Assembly (NCBI GenBank): GCA_036320915.1
Contig: JAXBDG010000004.1
Coordinates: 1,488,001-1,552,000 of the forward strand
DNA: 64,000 nucleotides
Direction: 5' to 3'
Source: Linnemannia elongata
Taxonomy: Eukaryota > Mortierellomycota > Mortierellomycetes > Mortierellales > Mortierellaceae
Position 1 is the stretch's first letter; the number at the start of each line of letters is the position of its first letter. A program made the position numbers and the translations under genes. The notes under the pieces were generated by a model. The model saw nothing but the letters and a program-made list of their open reading frames with translations, was not told the DNA's origin and searched no databases. Positions 22,086 to 33,751 of this stretch are shown here, piece by piece.

Positions 22086-24829
22086 TGGTTCCTGGGTGCT
22101 TGTTTGGAAGTAGTTTATTCAAAATAGAATTGACTCGCTCCAATTCGCTGCTGATCTCGTCCGGCCTGGAAGAGGAATCTGATATTCCCTTTCTCTCTCT
22201 CTCTCTCTCCCCTTTTTCTTTGGCTCTCCTATCCCTCATCCCACCTCTATGCCTCACCCTTTTTGCATGGATATCATTATTTCTCCGACCTGGTTCCCAT
22301 TTCGAACCACTTCTGCCCTTTCATCCTTTTTCTACCTGCCCTGCAGTGCATTATTCTTTCATTCCTCATCCTCGCCTTCTCTCCCATCCCAATAGTCGTC
22401 TCCAAATCCTTATTCTACTTGTCTCTTGTCTCTCTTGTCGCTTGCTCTCTCTCTATCTCTCTCTCTCTCTCTCACTCTCTTGCCTGTTGTTTTCTTGGCA
22501 AGAGATATTAAAAGAAAAAAAACAATCGCAAAAGCCCCGTCGTCGCCTTTAATCCCGGAATGTGAATATCGACACACTTCGTGTCTCTCCTTTTCAAGTG
22601 CCCACAGGCTTTGCTCACCTTTTTCTTGTGTTTAAAAAAACGAATAGGCTAAACAAAACCATGCCTGCATATCGTTCGTTGGTCGTACCTGTCCTGTACT
22701 TCTCTTCTTCTTGCTTGCTTGCTTTGCAGTTTCCCCTGCCTGGGCTGTGGAGAGTCATCTCGGCAATCCGAAATAAAAACAGACATAAACTCTTCATTTC
22801 TCTCTGCCTGTTTGCCTTCCTAACTGTCAGTCAACCCGTGAAAAAAAAAAAAAAAAAAAAAAAAAAGACCGCAGCTATGGTTTCACCCTTTCATCGTCTT
22901 TCCCACCGCCAGCAACACCAACACCAACACCTCCCGCCTTTTACCTCCGCTCTCATCGCCGTCGCCATCACCCATCGCCGTCTGGTACAACAAAGTACCT
23001 TTATGCCTGCAAGCTGCAACGTACAATATATACGACAAAGGCCAATTAAATGACCCTTTTTGGGTGCCACCTCCGGGGTTTATGTCAACCATTTGTCTTA
23101 CTGCTTTTTCTTTATGGGTCCATCCCTGTCGACCTTACATACTTAACCACGACGACGACTCGTCTCCTGAACATCATACGTTTTTTTTTCGTCCTAGGAA
23201 TAGTCACCTCGAGACCAAAAGGTCGTCCCTTACTTTTCTAATCCCCCCCCCCTTTATTTTAATCTCTCGCCCTTGTAGTTTGCTATCTCCCTTTCTTTCG
23301 TTTTTTTTGCAACCAAGGTTTGGATGAATGACCTGGCCGACCGACTGGCCTTCTGATAGATCCGACCAACCGACCGACCGGGTGACCGGCCAACGTGGCT
23401 GACTACCTTGCTAACCTGAACGGCAGACCTGAATGACTAGCAGATGGGCCATGAACGGAACTCTGAAGGCCGGCGCTGGGGTATATAGTAAACCGCCTAC
23501 CTGGCCAAACTATCCCCCGGTCCTTGTGGTACCTCCTCTTCTCCGTCGGACAAAGACCGGAGGAACAAAAAATAAAATAAAATAAAAAAGAGAGGGAGAA
23601 AATCGGCAATTCCAATCCACCTTCCATCGTCCTCCTGTTGTGTTCCAATCAACAACCATCAAAAACGAAATTAAAAGAAAGACACGTTTTTTTGGAGTCG
23701 AGTGAGGTACCAGTTCTCGGACAGTCGAACAAAATGGCAATCGATCAAGGCAGACAATCAAAAAAAATGGTTACATGTACCTCTCTACCTCGTCCCTCCA
23801 ACCCACTTCTACAAGGAAGGAAGTGGGGGGAAAGTGGTATATGGGCAACGGTACCACCGTTGTCTCGTAGATTCAAAAACATGGATGAAAAATGACAAAA
23901 GAAGGTTGTTCATGTCTGTTTTGCCACTTTTTTTTTTGTGTGTGTGAGCAAAAAACACACAAACCAGAAAAAAACCAGACATTTTTCTCATTCGTTGTGC
24001 CACCACATTCTCCGCCAATAAGATGCCATACTTTTTTTTTTCGCCTGAAAACCTGATTTCCTCTCTCCCTCTCAGAGTCTCTGCCTCTTTGTGTTTGCTT
24101 CTTGTTCTTGTTCCTGGATTTCGTTCGCTTTGGCAGAACAGACGCTAAACACATAAACAAAAACGCAATCGAATTCCTCTCCTCTGTGGCAGGGGGTCTA
24201 ACATCACATCACAATGGTCACACTAACATTCAAAAGCACAACACGAGTAAGAGAATAGAAGAGAGGGCGTGGCGTGGCTATGACCTCTTCGTGCTGATGG
24301 TTATGCATCTCGCTTCCTTTCCTCTCTTTCTCTCTCTCTCTCTCCCTCTCTCCCTCTCCATCAATAGCGTATGACGAGAAAAAAAAGAAAAAGGGGAAAG
24401 GTGAAGAACGAACAGGCATGATTTACACGTTTTGTGGAATTTTGAGCGTAACATGTGGGAATGATGTCGTTTGCTTTTCTGCTTGTTGCTGGGAGACAAG
24501 CAGAGTTCTCTATTCTTTTCAATTCGCTGTCCCTCATAGTATATACGTGTCTGTGTCCCTGATGAGAAAATGCCTCTCAAACACCATGAGAATCATTTGC
24601 CCACACATGGAAACAAAAAACAAGAGTAAAACCGTTTTGTACAACCCCGAACTCGATCTATCTTCATCAACATCAACATCTGAAATAACAATGGCAATAA
24701 TTTCAAACAAAAATATAGAGACGACATTAACAAACGCTGGCGGGGGATAAAGGGTGTTGTTTGCGATCATAGCAATTGTTATTATCTTCTTTGTATGCTT
24801 GTTGTTCGTTTGGCTGTGTCTCTTTGCGC
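22086..24829. other. 2.7-kb stretch without a recognisable gene
   Basis: It holds CT microsatellites (about 22190-22210 and 22440-22475), a 26-base A run (22841-22866), a poly-C patch (23246-23253), GACCGACC-type repeats (23335-23392), and many T- or A-rich runs. ORFs are short, low in complexity, and match nothing I know. It lies between the 5' end of the desaturase and the 3' end of SNRNP40. It could host a long UTR or a non-coding transcript, but nothing in the sequence shows it. Confidence 0.5.
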
Positions 24830-26640
24830 TCACTTGCTGGGGTTGATTTCGCCAAGGTACATTGTCTTGTCTGTGCTGCAGGATACCACTACATAATCGC
24901 AGTTGTGAGAACAGATTATAGAAACGTGTTAGTCAAGTGTGAAGACCTTCCTTAATTATTAGTAAAAGGCGCCAGGAAACGCTAACAACCAATTTTTCAT
25001 GCAAGTCTCTAAGAAATGCTTGAACATCACTTAGGCTTACCGATGGGCTCCTTGGGGTGAAAGTCGACCTCGTTGACACATCCCTTGTGTCCAGGCAGCT
25101 TATACAAAATCTTGCGCGTCAAGGTATCCCAGATGACCATCGTCCGGTCACCTGCTCCAACTCCAATCATGGCGCCATCCTTGGACCAAGCAGGGCGGAT
25201 CAAGTTCTTTTCAAATCCATGAGGTGCTCCCTCAAACACTTTGAGCATCCGGTTTCCAGTAGCCGAAAACGGCTTGACATCCCAGATCCTGACTGTGTTG
25301 TCCATCGCATTCGAAAGCAGCTGGTTTCCGTCGGGTGATAAACTGAGACCCGAGATCGTGTCCATGTGCCCTGCCAGCGAGTACGATACGCTCTTCTTGC
25401 GCATATCCCAGGCCGCAATGTTGTTGTCAATTCCTCCTGCAAATACCAGATCACCTGCATCTGAGAATGAGACGGATGTAATCTGATACTGTGAATCAAA
25501 GCTCTCCACCGCATTCTTTGCACGCAAATCCCAGATCTATATATAACATGATCATGAACGCCATGGTTAGCTACACGCCGTAGATTTCTTAAAAGTATCT
25601 TCCAACAAAAGAATAGATACAGTTACGAAAAACACTCCACAATTGACGTACCTTGACAGAGCCATCGTCTGATCCACTGGCAAGCAATTCAGGTCCACGT
25701 CTGGCTGGGGAGCAACTGTTAACGAAGGATGTGTGACCCTTGAACCGTTTGATTCTCTCTCCTGTCTGAACATCAAAAACGCCACAAGACTTGTCTGCGC
25801 TTGCTGTAAAGATCATGCTATCGTGTTTGTCCATGAAAAGAGAATTGACCGTTAAAGACGTTAGTGTTATCCATAATACGTTGATCGGGTGCATTGCGTA
25901 CGATGTCATTTTGCTTCCTGTTCATTTATGGTGTTGAGGTTTGGTTTTGCCTGTACCTTCCATCCCTTGACCAATGCAACTCCAGAATAGCTCCAGTATG
26001 CCCTTTGATGATTCCATAGTTGGTGCAGTCTCCATATGTGTTCCAAAGATCTAGTCGCCAATGTATAAAGAGATATGGTGGTTAGCGTCAAGTCCGGTCC
26101 TAATCTTTTGTAATAGACTATGTGCATGAGTGTAACATATTATGTTCCCTGACAAAACGTACAGATGCTCTTCTCGGCACCAGCTGATGCGACATGCTCT
26201 CCTGAAGGACTGAACTTGCAAGTATAAAGTTCTGCGGACTGGCCCTGCAATAACATAATAGGAGCCTTCAGCGCCGACGTCCTCTTAACCTATATGTCAA
26301 TCATAACAATCCAAACGCGCCAAAAGTTTGAAAAGAGATCAGTACTTGATTCAGAACAGCTTTGGTGTCCCCATGGTCTTCCAAAGTCTCGGACAAGGCC
26401 ATATTCTGTCCACGCTTCAAAAGCAAACACTGGGTTTCCTGAGAGCTCGAGTAAGCTGCCTTCCTCTGCCTTTTACATGGTCGCCTTTGGTGTTCTCGTG
26501 GAGGTCATTACCGTTTGGATAAGGGCACCGCTGGAACCCTTTGTTTGGATGGTGACGGCATTAGATGGTGTGTTCTCTTCTGGCTTCTGGCGTTTAATGA
26601 GAACGCCCTCTGATGTTGGTGGGTCCTTGCGTTTATCCAT
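24830..26640 (-). CDS. SNRNP40: U5 snRNP 40-kDa WD40 protein
   Basis: Spliceosome component that binds PRP8 in the U5 particle. Six exons: 26640-26512, 26289-26163, 26050-25957, 25817-25652, 25536-25041 and 24888-24830. The protein has 313 residues. The family pattern is clear: KAPIMLLQGQSAELYTCKFS, LWNTYGDCTNYGIIKGHTGA, FKGHTSFVNSCSPARRGPEL, LSNAMDNTVRIWDVKPF, GFEKNLIRPAWSKDG, ILYKLPGHKGCVNEVDFHP, and a C-terminus TDKTMYLGEINPSK. A seven-bladed WD40 propeller fills nearly the whole protein. Exon 4 starts at a GATAG acceptor inside what otherwise reads as a longer frame; this choice restores SRDGSMIFTASADKS, as in animal orthologues. Confidence 0.95.
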
Positions 26641-26850
26641 GTTGTCTGTGTTGATGTGATGTGTAGAGGCGTCTTTGGCGAGAGATGTGTGTCAAAAACC
26701 AAGGGCGTAGCATCGCCTTATTATAGATCTGCCGCCAAAAAAGCAGGGTGATGGTGACGTCACCGAAACGCCACCAATTTTGATGATAATAGGGTTTTTA
26801 TGCAAGTAAAATGGCAATGCTGAAGGTATTTTGTGTGTTACGAGAGTATG

Positions 26851-28821
26851 TTAAGCAGAGTGGGAATGACCTTCCTCAGGGAACTCGGCCTCAATCTCAG
26901 CCTGGAGAGAAGCCCGGCGCTTGGCCAACAAATCATTGCGGACCTTGCACTTCTCCACCTCCTTAGGCCAATTCGTCTTGACAATTACCCAGAACTCTCC
27001 AGCAGAGACCATCCACAGAGCAAGACACAGCGCAGACCAGAGACCCTTCAATCCATAGCCCATCTTGAATGTGAGAACATATCCGATAGGGAAAGCAACA
27101 ACATAGTAGGCAATCAGGTTGAGGTAAGCACCCAAATGCTGAAGACCGACACCGCGAAGGACACCTCCGGCAACACCAGCAATACCGTCACTGATCTGGA
27201 AAAGCGCCACCAGAGGAAGAATCATGGCCACAGTCTTGACGACATCCACATCTTCACTGAAGAGACGACCCCAGCTGTCCTTGAGAAGTAACAACATAGT
27301 CGAGTTGAACATTCCAAAGATGATGGCCAAGACCAGCGAAACTCGACTGGCAATCTTGGCCGAGCGATGGTCACCCTTTCCAATCAAATTTCCGACACGG
27401 TTCGAGGCAGCGATCGAGATACCAAAAGGGATGGTGTAGAGCAACGACGAGGTCTGAACGACAACCGACTGAGCAGCCAAAGATACGGTTCCGAGGTAAG
27501 AAGCGGCCAGCGAAACGACCTCGAATGCCCACCATTCCGTACACACCATCATTACACCAGGTATGGCGAGCTTCAAGAAGGTGTGCCAACCAGTAAGAGC
27601 GTCGCGAGTCCAACCGCCCCACCCTTGCCTTCCGTCGACAAAGCGAATGTACAACAACAATAGGATCAGCATGTTCCAGTAAGAGATCGAGGTGGCGATG
27701 GGAGCTCCAATGTATCCGAGACCGATGTGCTTGTTCCAGACCAAGGTATAATTGAGGACGACGTTGAGGGGTGAGGCGATCAGGAGGACGTAGGTGCTGG
27801 CGTGCATATTTCCTTGAGCCTGCAAGTACTTCTTCACGCACTCAAAGATCAAGAAGGCTGGTGCTCCGGGCATCAGACCCTTCAAGAAAAGAGCCGCATG
27901 GCGAGAAAGCTCCGGTTCCTGACCGAGAAGGGAAAAGATTTGTTCGGAGGAGAGCCAGACGCCTGCGATAGGGATGAAGAGGAGCATGAGGACGAGGATG
28001 GCGCGCTGGAGGTGGATGCCGATCATGTGAGGGTGGTGACTGGTGAAGGATTGAGAGCAGAGAGTGTCGAGTGCTGTTGCTGTGCCCAAGGAGACCGACC
28101 AGCAGGAGACTGCAGCGAACATCGAGGCAAGCGACGACGCCGCCAATTCTAATTGGATCCGATACAAATAAAAAAAAATGGGTTTGGGTGATGTGTTAGC
28201 TTTTGTTGTGTTGTACAGTGTTGTGGGAAAAGATTTTTTTTTATGCAATGTTGATCCACACCACACCACAGACACATGACACATGAAGTGTAGGTAACAT
28301 TATCTTCTGTCATCCTTACCGATGGATCCCAAATGTCCAAGAGAGACCAAACTGGCCATCTGCAACGAGTTCTGGAGGACATAGGTAAGCACAACGGGGC
28401 CAGAGTACTTGAGCAAGATCTTGAACTCCCGAACGGTCAGTTCCCGAGCTGTCACAAAGGCAGTGCTGCTGCGAATCGACACACTATCGCCATGACGTCC
28501 TTGTTGCTGCAGCCGAGAATAAAGGTTGTCACCACCGCCGTTGTTTAATCCATCCTCCAACAAGGCATCCGTTTCAGCGAGAGAGTTTGACTTTGCAGTG
28601 ACATAAGATGTAGAAGAGTCGTTCGAGGTGTACGAGTTGCCTGGTTGGAGAGTGTTCCTGCTGCCGCTGTATCCGTTCGATGAGGATTCTGTTGTAAGGG
28701 GGGCCCTGGAGATTAAAGGAGATCTTTCAGAGATGGTGGTGAGTGCTGGAGATGGGACAGGGCTAGGGGGGAAGGCATGGTCGTAAGCCTGTTCGAAGGA
28801 GTGTTTAGGAAAGGACGACAT
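26851..28821 (-). CDS. MATE-family multidrug/toxin exporter
   Basis: Two exons (28821-28320, 28148-26851) encode 599 residues. About 130 N-terminal residues are cytosolic, Ser/Thr-rich and disordered. The MATE fold then follows with about twelve hydrophobic helices in two halves (LLKYSGPVVLTYVLQNSLQM, SVSLGTATALDTLCSQSF, GLMPGAPAFLIFECVKKYLQ, LAIPGVMMVCTEWWAFEVV, GISIAASNRVGNLIGKGD). The ALDTLCSQ and RVGNLIG segments are characteristic of eukaryotic MATE proteins (yeast ERC1 type). Such carriers export cationic drugs or metabolites by H+ or Na+ antiport; the substrate cannot be told from sequence. Its stop lies about 210 bp from the SNRNP40 start, same strand. Confidence 0.93.
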
Positions 28822-29686
28822 AACAGAGGGTGGACAGTTTTGAGTGTCCTTGATTTCCTTGTGTTAAGTATTCAATAGATGCTTTGCAAAGAACGAGACG
28901 GAGTAAGGAGTGAGGAAAAAGAGTTAAGAAGAAGGGAGGATGAAGACGGGATGTGTTGTGCAACTTGTCCAAGGAAGGAGAGGGAGGAGAGAAGGTCGAT
29001 TATGAAATGAAAAGAAGAAACGAAGAAGAAAGAAAGAAAAATGAGGGGACAAAAAAGTGGATGAAGAAGATAAAGTAGAAAAAAAAACGGGCAAAAAAGG
29101 TTCTCAACCAGCAACAAAAACAACAACAACAACAACCAAAAAAAAAAAAAGAAATACAAAACGAACGGTGGCAGCAGATTTCGGTTTGAGTTTCAGATGA
29201 ACAGTTTGAGATAGAGGTGTTGTGTTCTTTTGTTTGGATGTCTTTTAGCCTTTGTATTTGTCTCTCCCCTCTCCTTGTCCCTTTCACACCCGGGGAAACA
29301 AAATGGAACCTGTCAAGCATGGCAGCATCGATTCGTTTTGCGCCACCAACAACTGACACCATCCCATCCTCCGAAGACAGCCTCTCCCAATCAATCAGCG
29401 TTGCACAGGTCGGAGCTACGTGCATGTGGGAGACAGGGGCCTGGGCGGAGTGCGTCTGTGGAGATCATGATGGAGGGATAGAAGAAAAGAATACAACGAT
29501 GCGGATGGGAACAAAGATCGGGCTCAACTTTTCAACAGGCGATGTGGCAAACAGACAGGCATAGGAAACTCTCACTTCAACCGACAACTGTCCATGATAC
29601 ATTGGTTTGCAAGCACACATTGGCTCAAACCCCAAACGGAGCCTCTACTCTTTTTTTTTATTCCAGCGAGCGTCCTTTTCAACTCC
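28822..29686. other. MATE upstream region and downstream flank of the EI24-like gene
   Basis: About 860 bp. Purine-rich on the + strand from 28870 to 29160, so the MATE leader is pyrimidine-rich. I see no supported gene. Confidence 0.5.
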
Positions 29687-31094
29687 TTAATACTCGAGTC
29701 CAGTTTGCTTCTTGTCCTTCGGGGGTATCCTGACTGATCCTTGTTGAGAATAAGGGTTGCCAGCTGGTGGACCCTGAGGCGGGTAAGACTGCTCCTTCAT
29801 GGGGTATTGTTGCTGGCTCTGCTGAAATTGCTGGGGTGGGTATTGGTTTCCGGACTGGTAAGGGGCGGGTAGAGGAGTGCCTACTTGGTTGTCAGGTCCA
29901 ATGAGGCTATGCGATGATTGTTCGCTCTGAAGTCGTGCTTCGTCCCTCTCAATCTCGTCCGCAACCCAAAGAGCGCAGCCAACGATGTTGGTCCATGCAA
30001 ACAACAGGTTGGCGAGGGGGACCATCTGCAAGCCAAATGCTGCTGATCCAAACCTACCGAAACACATATGAAGAATAAGTGGTCAGACCAATCTATCTCG
30101 ATCCATTGCAATCATCGACTTTTCTACCTTTGCAAATCAATTAATAATTGCCCAATTAGGAGGGGTCGACAAGCGAAGGGTCACTTACTGGCTGAATTCA
30201 CTTCTTCTTGCCCATGCCTCACGTCGAGATTGCAGAATGGTTATGTTGCGAATCTCAGCGTCGTAATGGAAACGATAGCCAAAAGTTAAAACCCAACCAT
30301 TGATGGCGATAAAGATAACCTGCCCAAGGATTGGGATGAGGTTGAGTGGGAACGTGAGAATAAGGACCAAAATCTAATCATAGAGTTGTAAGGAGGGAGA
30401 ACGAGTCAGCAACGCATGACTGTTGCTTTGCTGTTGGGTTTCCTGTTGTTCAGCCACACGCGGTTCCTGATATATGTGCACAGTGTGCATGCTTGTTTGT
30501 TTTTTGCCTTCTGCTTTCTTGTGTCACTTTGTTGAAAAATAACACAAGCCAACGTCCAACACATGCGGGAGAACCAACCGCCATGAAGGAAGGAAAAGAG
30601 AGCATTGGTCAAGCGGAATGTAGTCCAAAAGTAAAATGTTCTGGACTCGAAACGAGACGAGGCTGAGTGAGAACACACACACTCACACACACACAAACAA
30701 ACTTTCAAGAAAAAAAGTCGACTCACTCACCTGAAAGAGAAGAATCCACAGCCCTCCTCCAACGCCACGCATACACTTGGCCATATCATTGCCTTCGTTC
30801 GCCTTCAAAACATGACGCAGCCCACGCAGCTTCAAAGTACGGTCGAACAAGCTGTCCTCATAGATGGGAAGAATGATAAGGTAGAAGAGAAGCGAGAGGA
30901 CAGCCACCTCAAGCAAAACAAAGATGATGCACACGATCCTATTTTTGGGGAGGGAAGGGCGTTGATTCCGAAATGAGAGTTAGCATTCAACTCGTACTGT
31001 ATGCGTGTTGTTGGTGTACTGTTGTTAAATGAGAAGCGCCTTTTTTCAGTTCTTCCATGTTCCATGCATAGGCGGTGAAAAAAAACAAAAACAC

Positions 31095-31129
<35 letters not shown>

Positions 31130-31450
31130 ATGCAACTGCGGCGGGACAATTGACGCTGATCAATGCGTGGGCCTGGAGTTTGAGGAGGTATGCGAATCCA
31201 AAGATGAAGACTGCGATTCCCCAGAGAATAGTTATGAAGATGGGACAAATGAGGTTCTTGAAGAGTGATGGGTGTGCAAACATGTAAAAGATTCCCTGCA
31301 CTGTGAAAAGGTGGAAGAACAGAACGAAAAAGGATGTCGTTAGTCAGTCGTTGACTGTCGAGGCGCTATTGCTGTTGCTGGTGTTGTGAGAGTTGTGTGC
31401 TGCTGAAGTGTGAAAGTACCAGGGTAACTGGATGGCACTATCAAAGCCAT
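29687..31450 (-). CDS. EI24-domain membrane protein, RRT8/LDS-like
   Basis: Five exons: 31450-31420, 31300-31129, 30938-30731, 30373-30189 and 30053-29687. They give 320 residues in consistent phase. Several hydrophobic helices are visible (PSLFKNLICPIFITILWGIA, IVCIIFVLLEVAVLSLLFYL, ILVLILTFPLNLIPILGQVI, PLANLLFAWTNIVGCALWVA). A cytosolic loop SLFDRTLKLRGLRHVLKANE and the block LIPILGQVIFIAINGW resemble the EI24/CysZ-like family, including yeast outer-spore-wall/lipid-droplet proteins RRT8 and LDS1. The C-terminus is Gln/Pro/Tyr-rich. Exon 1 is only 31 nt. Intron 2 begins GT followed by 29 A on the coding strand. Assignment to the family is fairly sure; the role is unknown. Confidence 0.75.
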
Positions 31451-31783
31451 GGTCGAGTGGGAGGTAGGGAGTCTGAAGCTACAGGTGAGGAGTGTTGGAC
31501 TGTGGCTGTGTCCGCGGGAGGGGTGGATAAAAGGAGGGACAAGTGGAGTTGGTGAGAAGAAAGGAAGAGAAAAAAAAAAAAAATGAGACCATAGCACATT
31601 CAGGAACAACGGAAAAAAGAAATTTCGCCACCAAAATCCGCTACTGCTACCCCTTGCCTCATCCGCCTCAGCATTCTTGATACTTCTACTTTAGTGATTA
31701 CAGTTGGGGGTGTATTGTCAAGAAAAAGGCAACTGCTATTATTGGTTCTATGTGCTCCAAAGTTGCCGACTGGTTGCGCTTTT

Positions 31784-33404
31784 CTAATTGTAGTCAAACG
31801 ACCTGCCATGAAGAATCTTAGGTCTCGCCTCGTCCCAGGGACCATGAATTTCACTAGGAACGGATGAAAAGGCAGAGAAAAAGTTAGTTGGAATGTCAGT
31901 GGGTGCTCACAATCAGCCTCCTGTTCCCTCATGAAAAAGCTCAATTCCCAAGCAACACTCTCAAACTTACTTTTTGTAGCGCTGGATCCATATGAGCCAG
32001 AATGGGCAGACAAAGGTCAAGAATATCATGCCTAGAATGTAGATGACAACAATGGCCGGTGAAATCTGACTGAACAAGGTCGTCGCCGTCAAGAACAGGA
32101 CTATTGTCAGAGCTAAGTTTCCTCTGTTGGATATACTCTGATAATGCAAAAAGAATAGGAAAACGATATTAGCGATTTGTTTCATTTCGCGACACCATTT
32201 TCAATACGTCAAGGCTGCCAAAAAGTAACGTACCCTGATTTGACGCCGAAGCATTGGAAAGAGAGCAAACCACTGGACAGCAAAGGACATGAGCCCAAAG
32301 ACATGCAGATTGGTCTTGAAGCGTGATGCCAGGACCACGGATGCAAAAATGGCCGCATTGGTCGAGAGGGATCCTGGGTATTTGATGTTGCGTCGGTTCC
32401 CGCTCCCGTAGTCGTGAAAGGCTAGGTTGGCCAGAAATAAGATCACTGTCAACGCCCAGATAGTATCCTCTGAAGTCTTTTCTGTCAGTGTCTTGAGAAT
32501 CGGAGTAAGACCCAAAAGCGTCAAGAAAAAGAGTACTGCTCCTTTGAATATCTTCCTTCCTATAGCACAAACAATGCGCAGGAACGAATGGAAAGGAGGT
32601 GCACAATTGTTAGTACCGATCCTTGAATTTTCTCTGCAATGGCCACTGAGAGTATCTGGTGTCTTACTCTGAAAGTTGGAATCGGGGGTCAGCATAGTGT
32701 TGCTCCAATCCCAAAAGCCATATCCAATTGCCGATCCAGCGGTTCCAATGGTGATTAGGGCGTGTGAGCTGAGCATTCCCAGGTATAGATAGATGAAGAT
32801 AGCCACAAAGATGACGATCGATGAGATATGCTGACTGATGATGGTGGACTCTAGTACGACCGACCAGTACTCGTAGTGCCGTACATTAGCTAGCAGTGGC
32901 GAGGTTGAAAGGGAAGAGTCGTATTAGATCCTTGTTGTATTATAAGCACGATGGTTTCCGGGTCGGCGCACTTCATACCATTCTTTTGAAGCTCCTCCAA
33001 GAAGGTATCGTCGACGTAGTTATCAGAGTAGTCCTGCTTGACATATAAAAGCTTCCGCCACGGTGTTCTGGGAGGCAGAGGTATTCCAGGGCGAGTACTC
33101 GGACTCTAAGTTCCATTTGATGGATGGTTATGGATGACAGCCTATGTTAGCATGAGGCTCATTCGACAGCCGTAGTCATCGATGTTGAGCGTCCAGTGTC
33201 CAGCATACCTGTCCTATTGTTCTATGAAAGATGTCGGTGCGAGGAACTATTTTGTTAGATGGTGCTCGATGGAGGCAATTGGTCCGTCGTAAAGAAAGGT
33301 AGCGAGAACCTCCTATACCTTTGAAAGTCGCAGAGCGGACAAATCTGCTCGTCTTCTCTGAATGGGCGACCATCACGCGGACAGTAGTTGTACATTGTTT
33401 GCAT
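31784..33404 (-). CDS. GPI2: PIG-C/GPI2 subunit of GPI-N-acetylglucosaminyltransferase
   Basis: Multipass ER subunit of the complex that makes GlcNAc-PI, the first step of GPI-anchor synthesis. Core exons 33105-32979, 32889-32668, 32559-32234, 32137-31971 and 31853-31784 encode PWRKLLYVKQDYSDNYVDDT, HYEYWSVVLESTIISQHISS, ILKTLTEKTSEDTIWALTV, NAAIFASVVLASRFKTNLHV and a C-terminus EIHGPWDEARP, all like animal PIG-C. The N-terminus is less sure. The best fit is exon 33404-33319 plus a 13-nt micro-exon 33221-33209, giving 336 residues and a short Cys-containing start (C8, C22, C25). A CTAAC branch site about 30 nt before the micro-exon acceptor supports it. An alternative 38-nt exon (33246-33209) read from ATG 33376 also keeps phase, but its branch site is too close. 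Confidence 0.9.
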
Positions 33405-33751
33405 CCTCTTCCTCGTCCTATAAATTATCTCCTGCTTGGGTCCTGCTTAAGTCCTGCGTTGTTGTTGCTTGTAGTTGCAAAGAAGGAAAGAAGAATAGAG
33501 CGATGTCCAGGTGTGATCACTTTGTGATGAGAGCAAGAGTGAGAGAGTGAGAGAGGGAGCGGACTGCTTTCGTGAGCAAGTGGCGATGGGTGGTGGCGCG
33601 TACGCCATCAAAAGTCAGTTTCGTCGCGCAGCATTCGTTCTTTTTTCTACTCTTGTCTCTCTTCCCCCTCGCTCTGTCTCCCACGACACCACCACCGCCA
33701 CCTCACAACATCAGACAAAAGGACAACCACAACACCAACAACACATACAGG
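33405..33751. promoter_or_regulatory. Shared divergent promoter of PIG-C and CSN8
   Basis: 347 bp between two start codons pointing away from each other. It holds a GAGAGTGAGAGAG run near 33540-33555 and a CCACCACCGCC-rich stretch before the CSN8 ATG. No factor site is clear enough to call. Confidence 0.5.

Noticed and set aside
23335..23400. GACCGACC-rich segment as a regulatory array
   Set aside because: Short and irregular simple repeat with no dyad or fixed spacing.
33209..33376. PIG-C start at ATG 33376 with a 38-nt second exon
   Set aside because: Phase also works, but the CTAAC branch site would be only about 8 nt from the acceptor; kept as an alternative.
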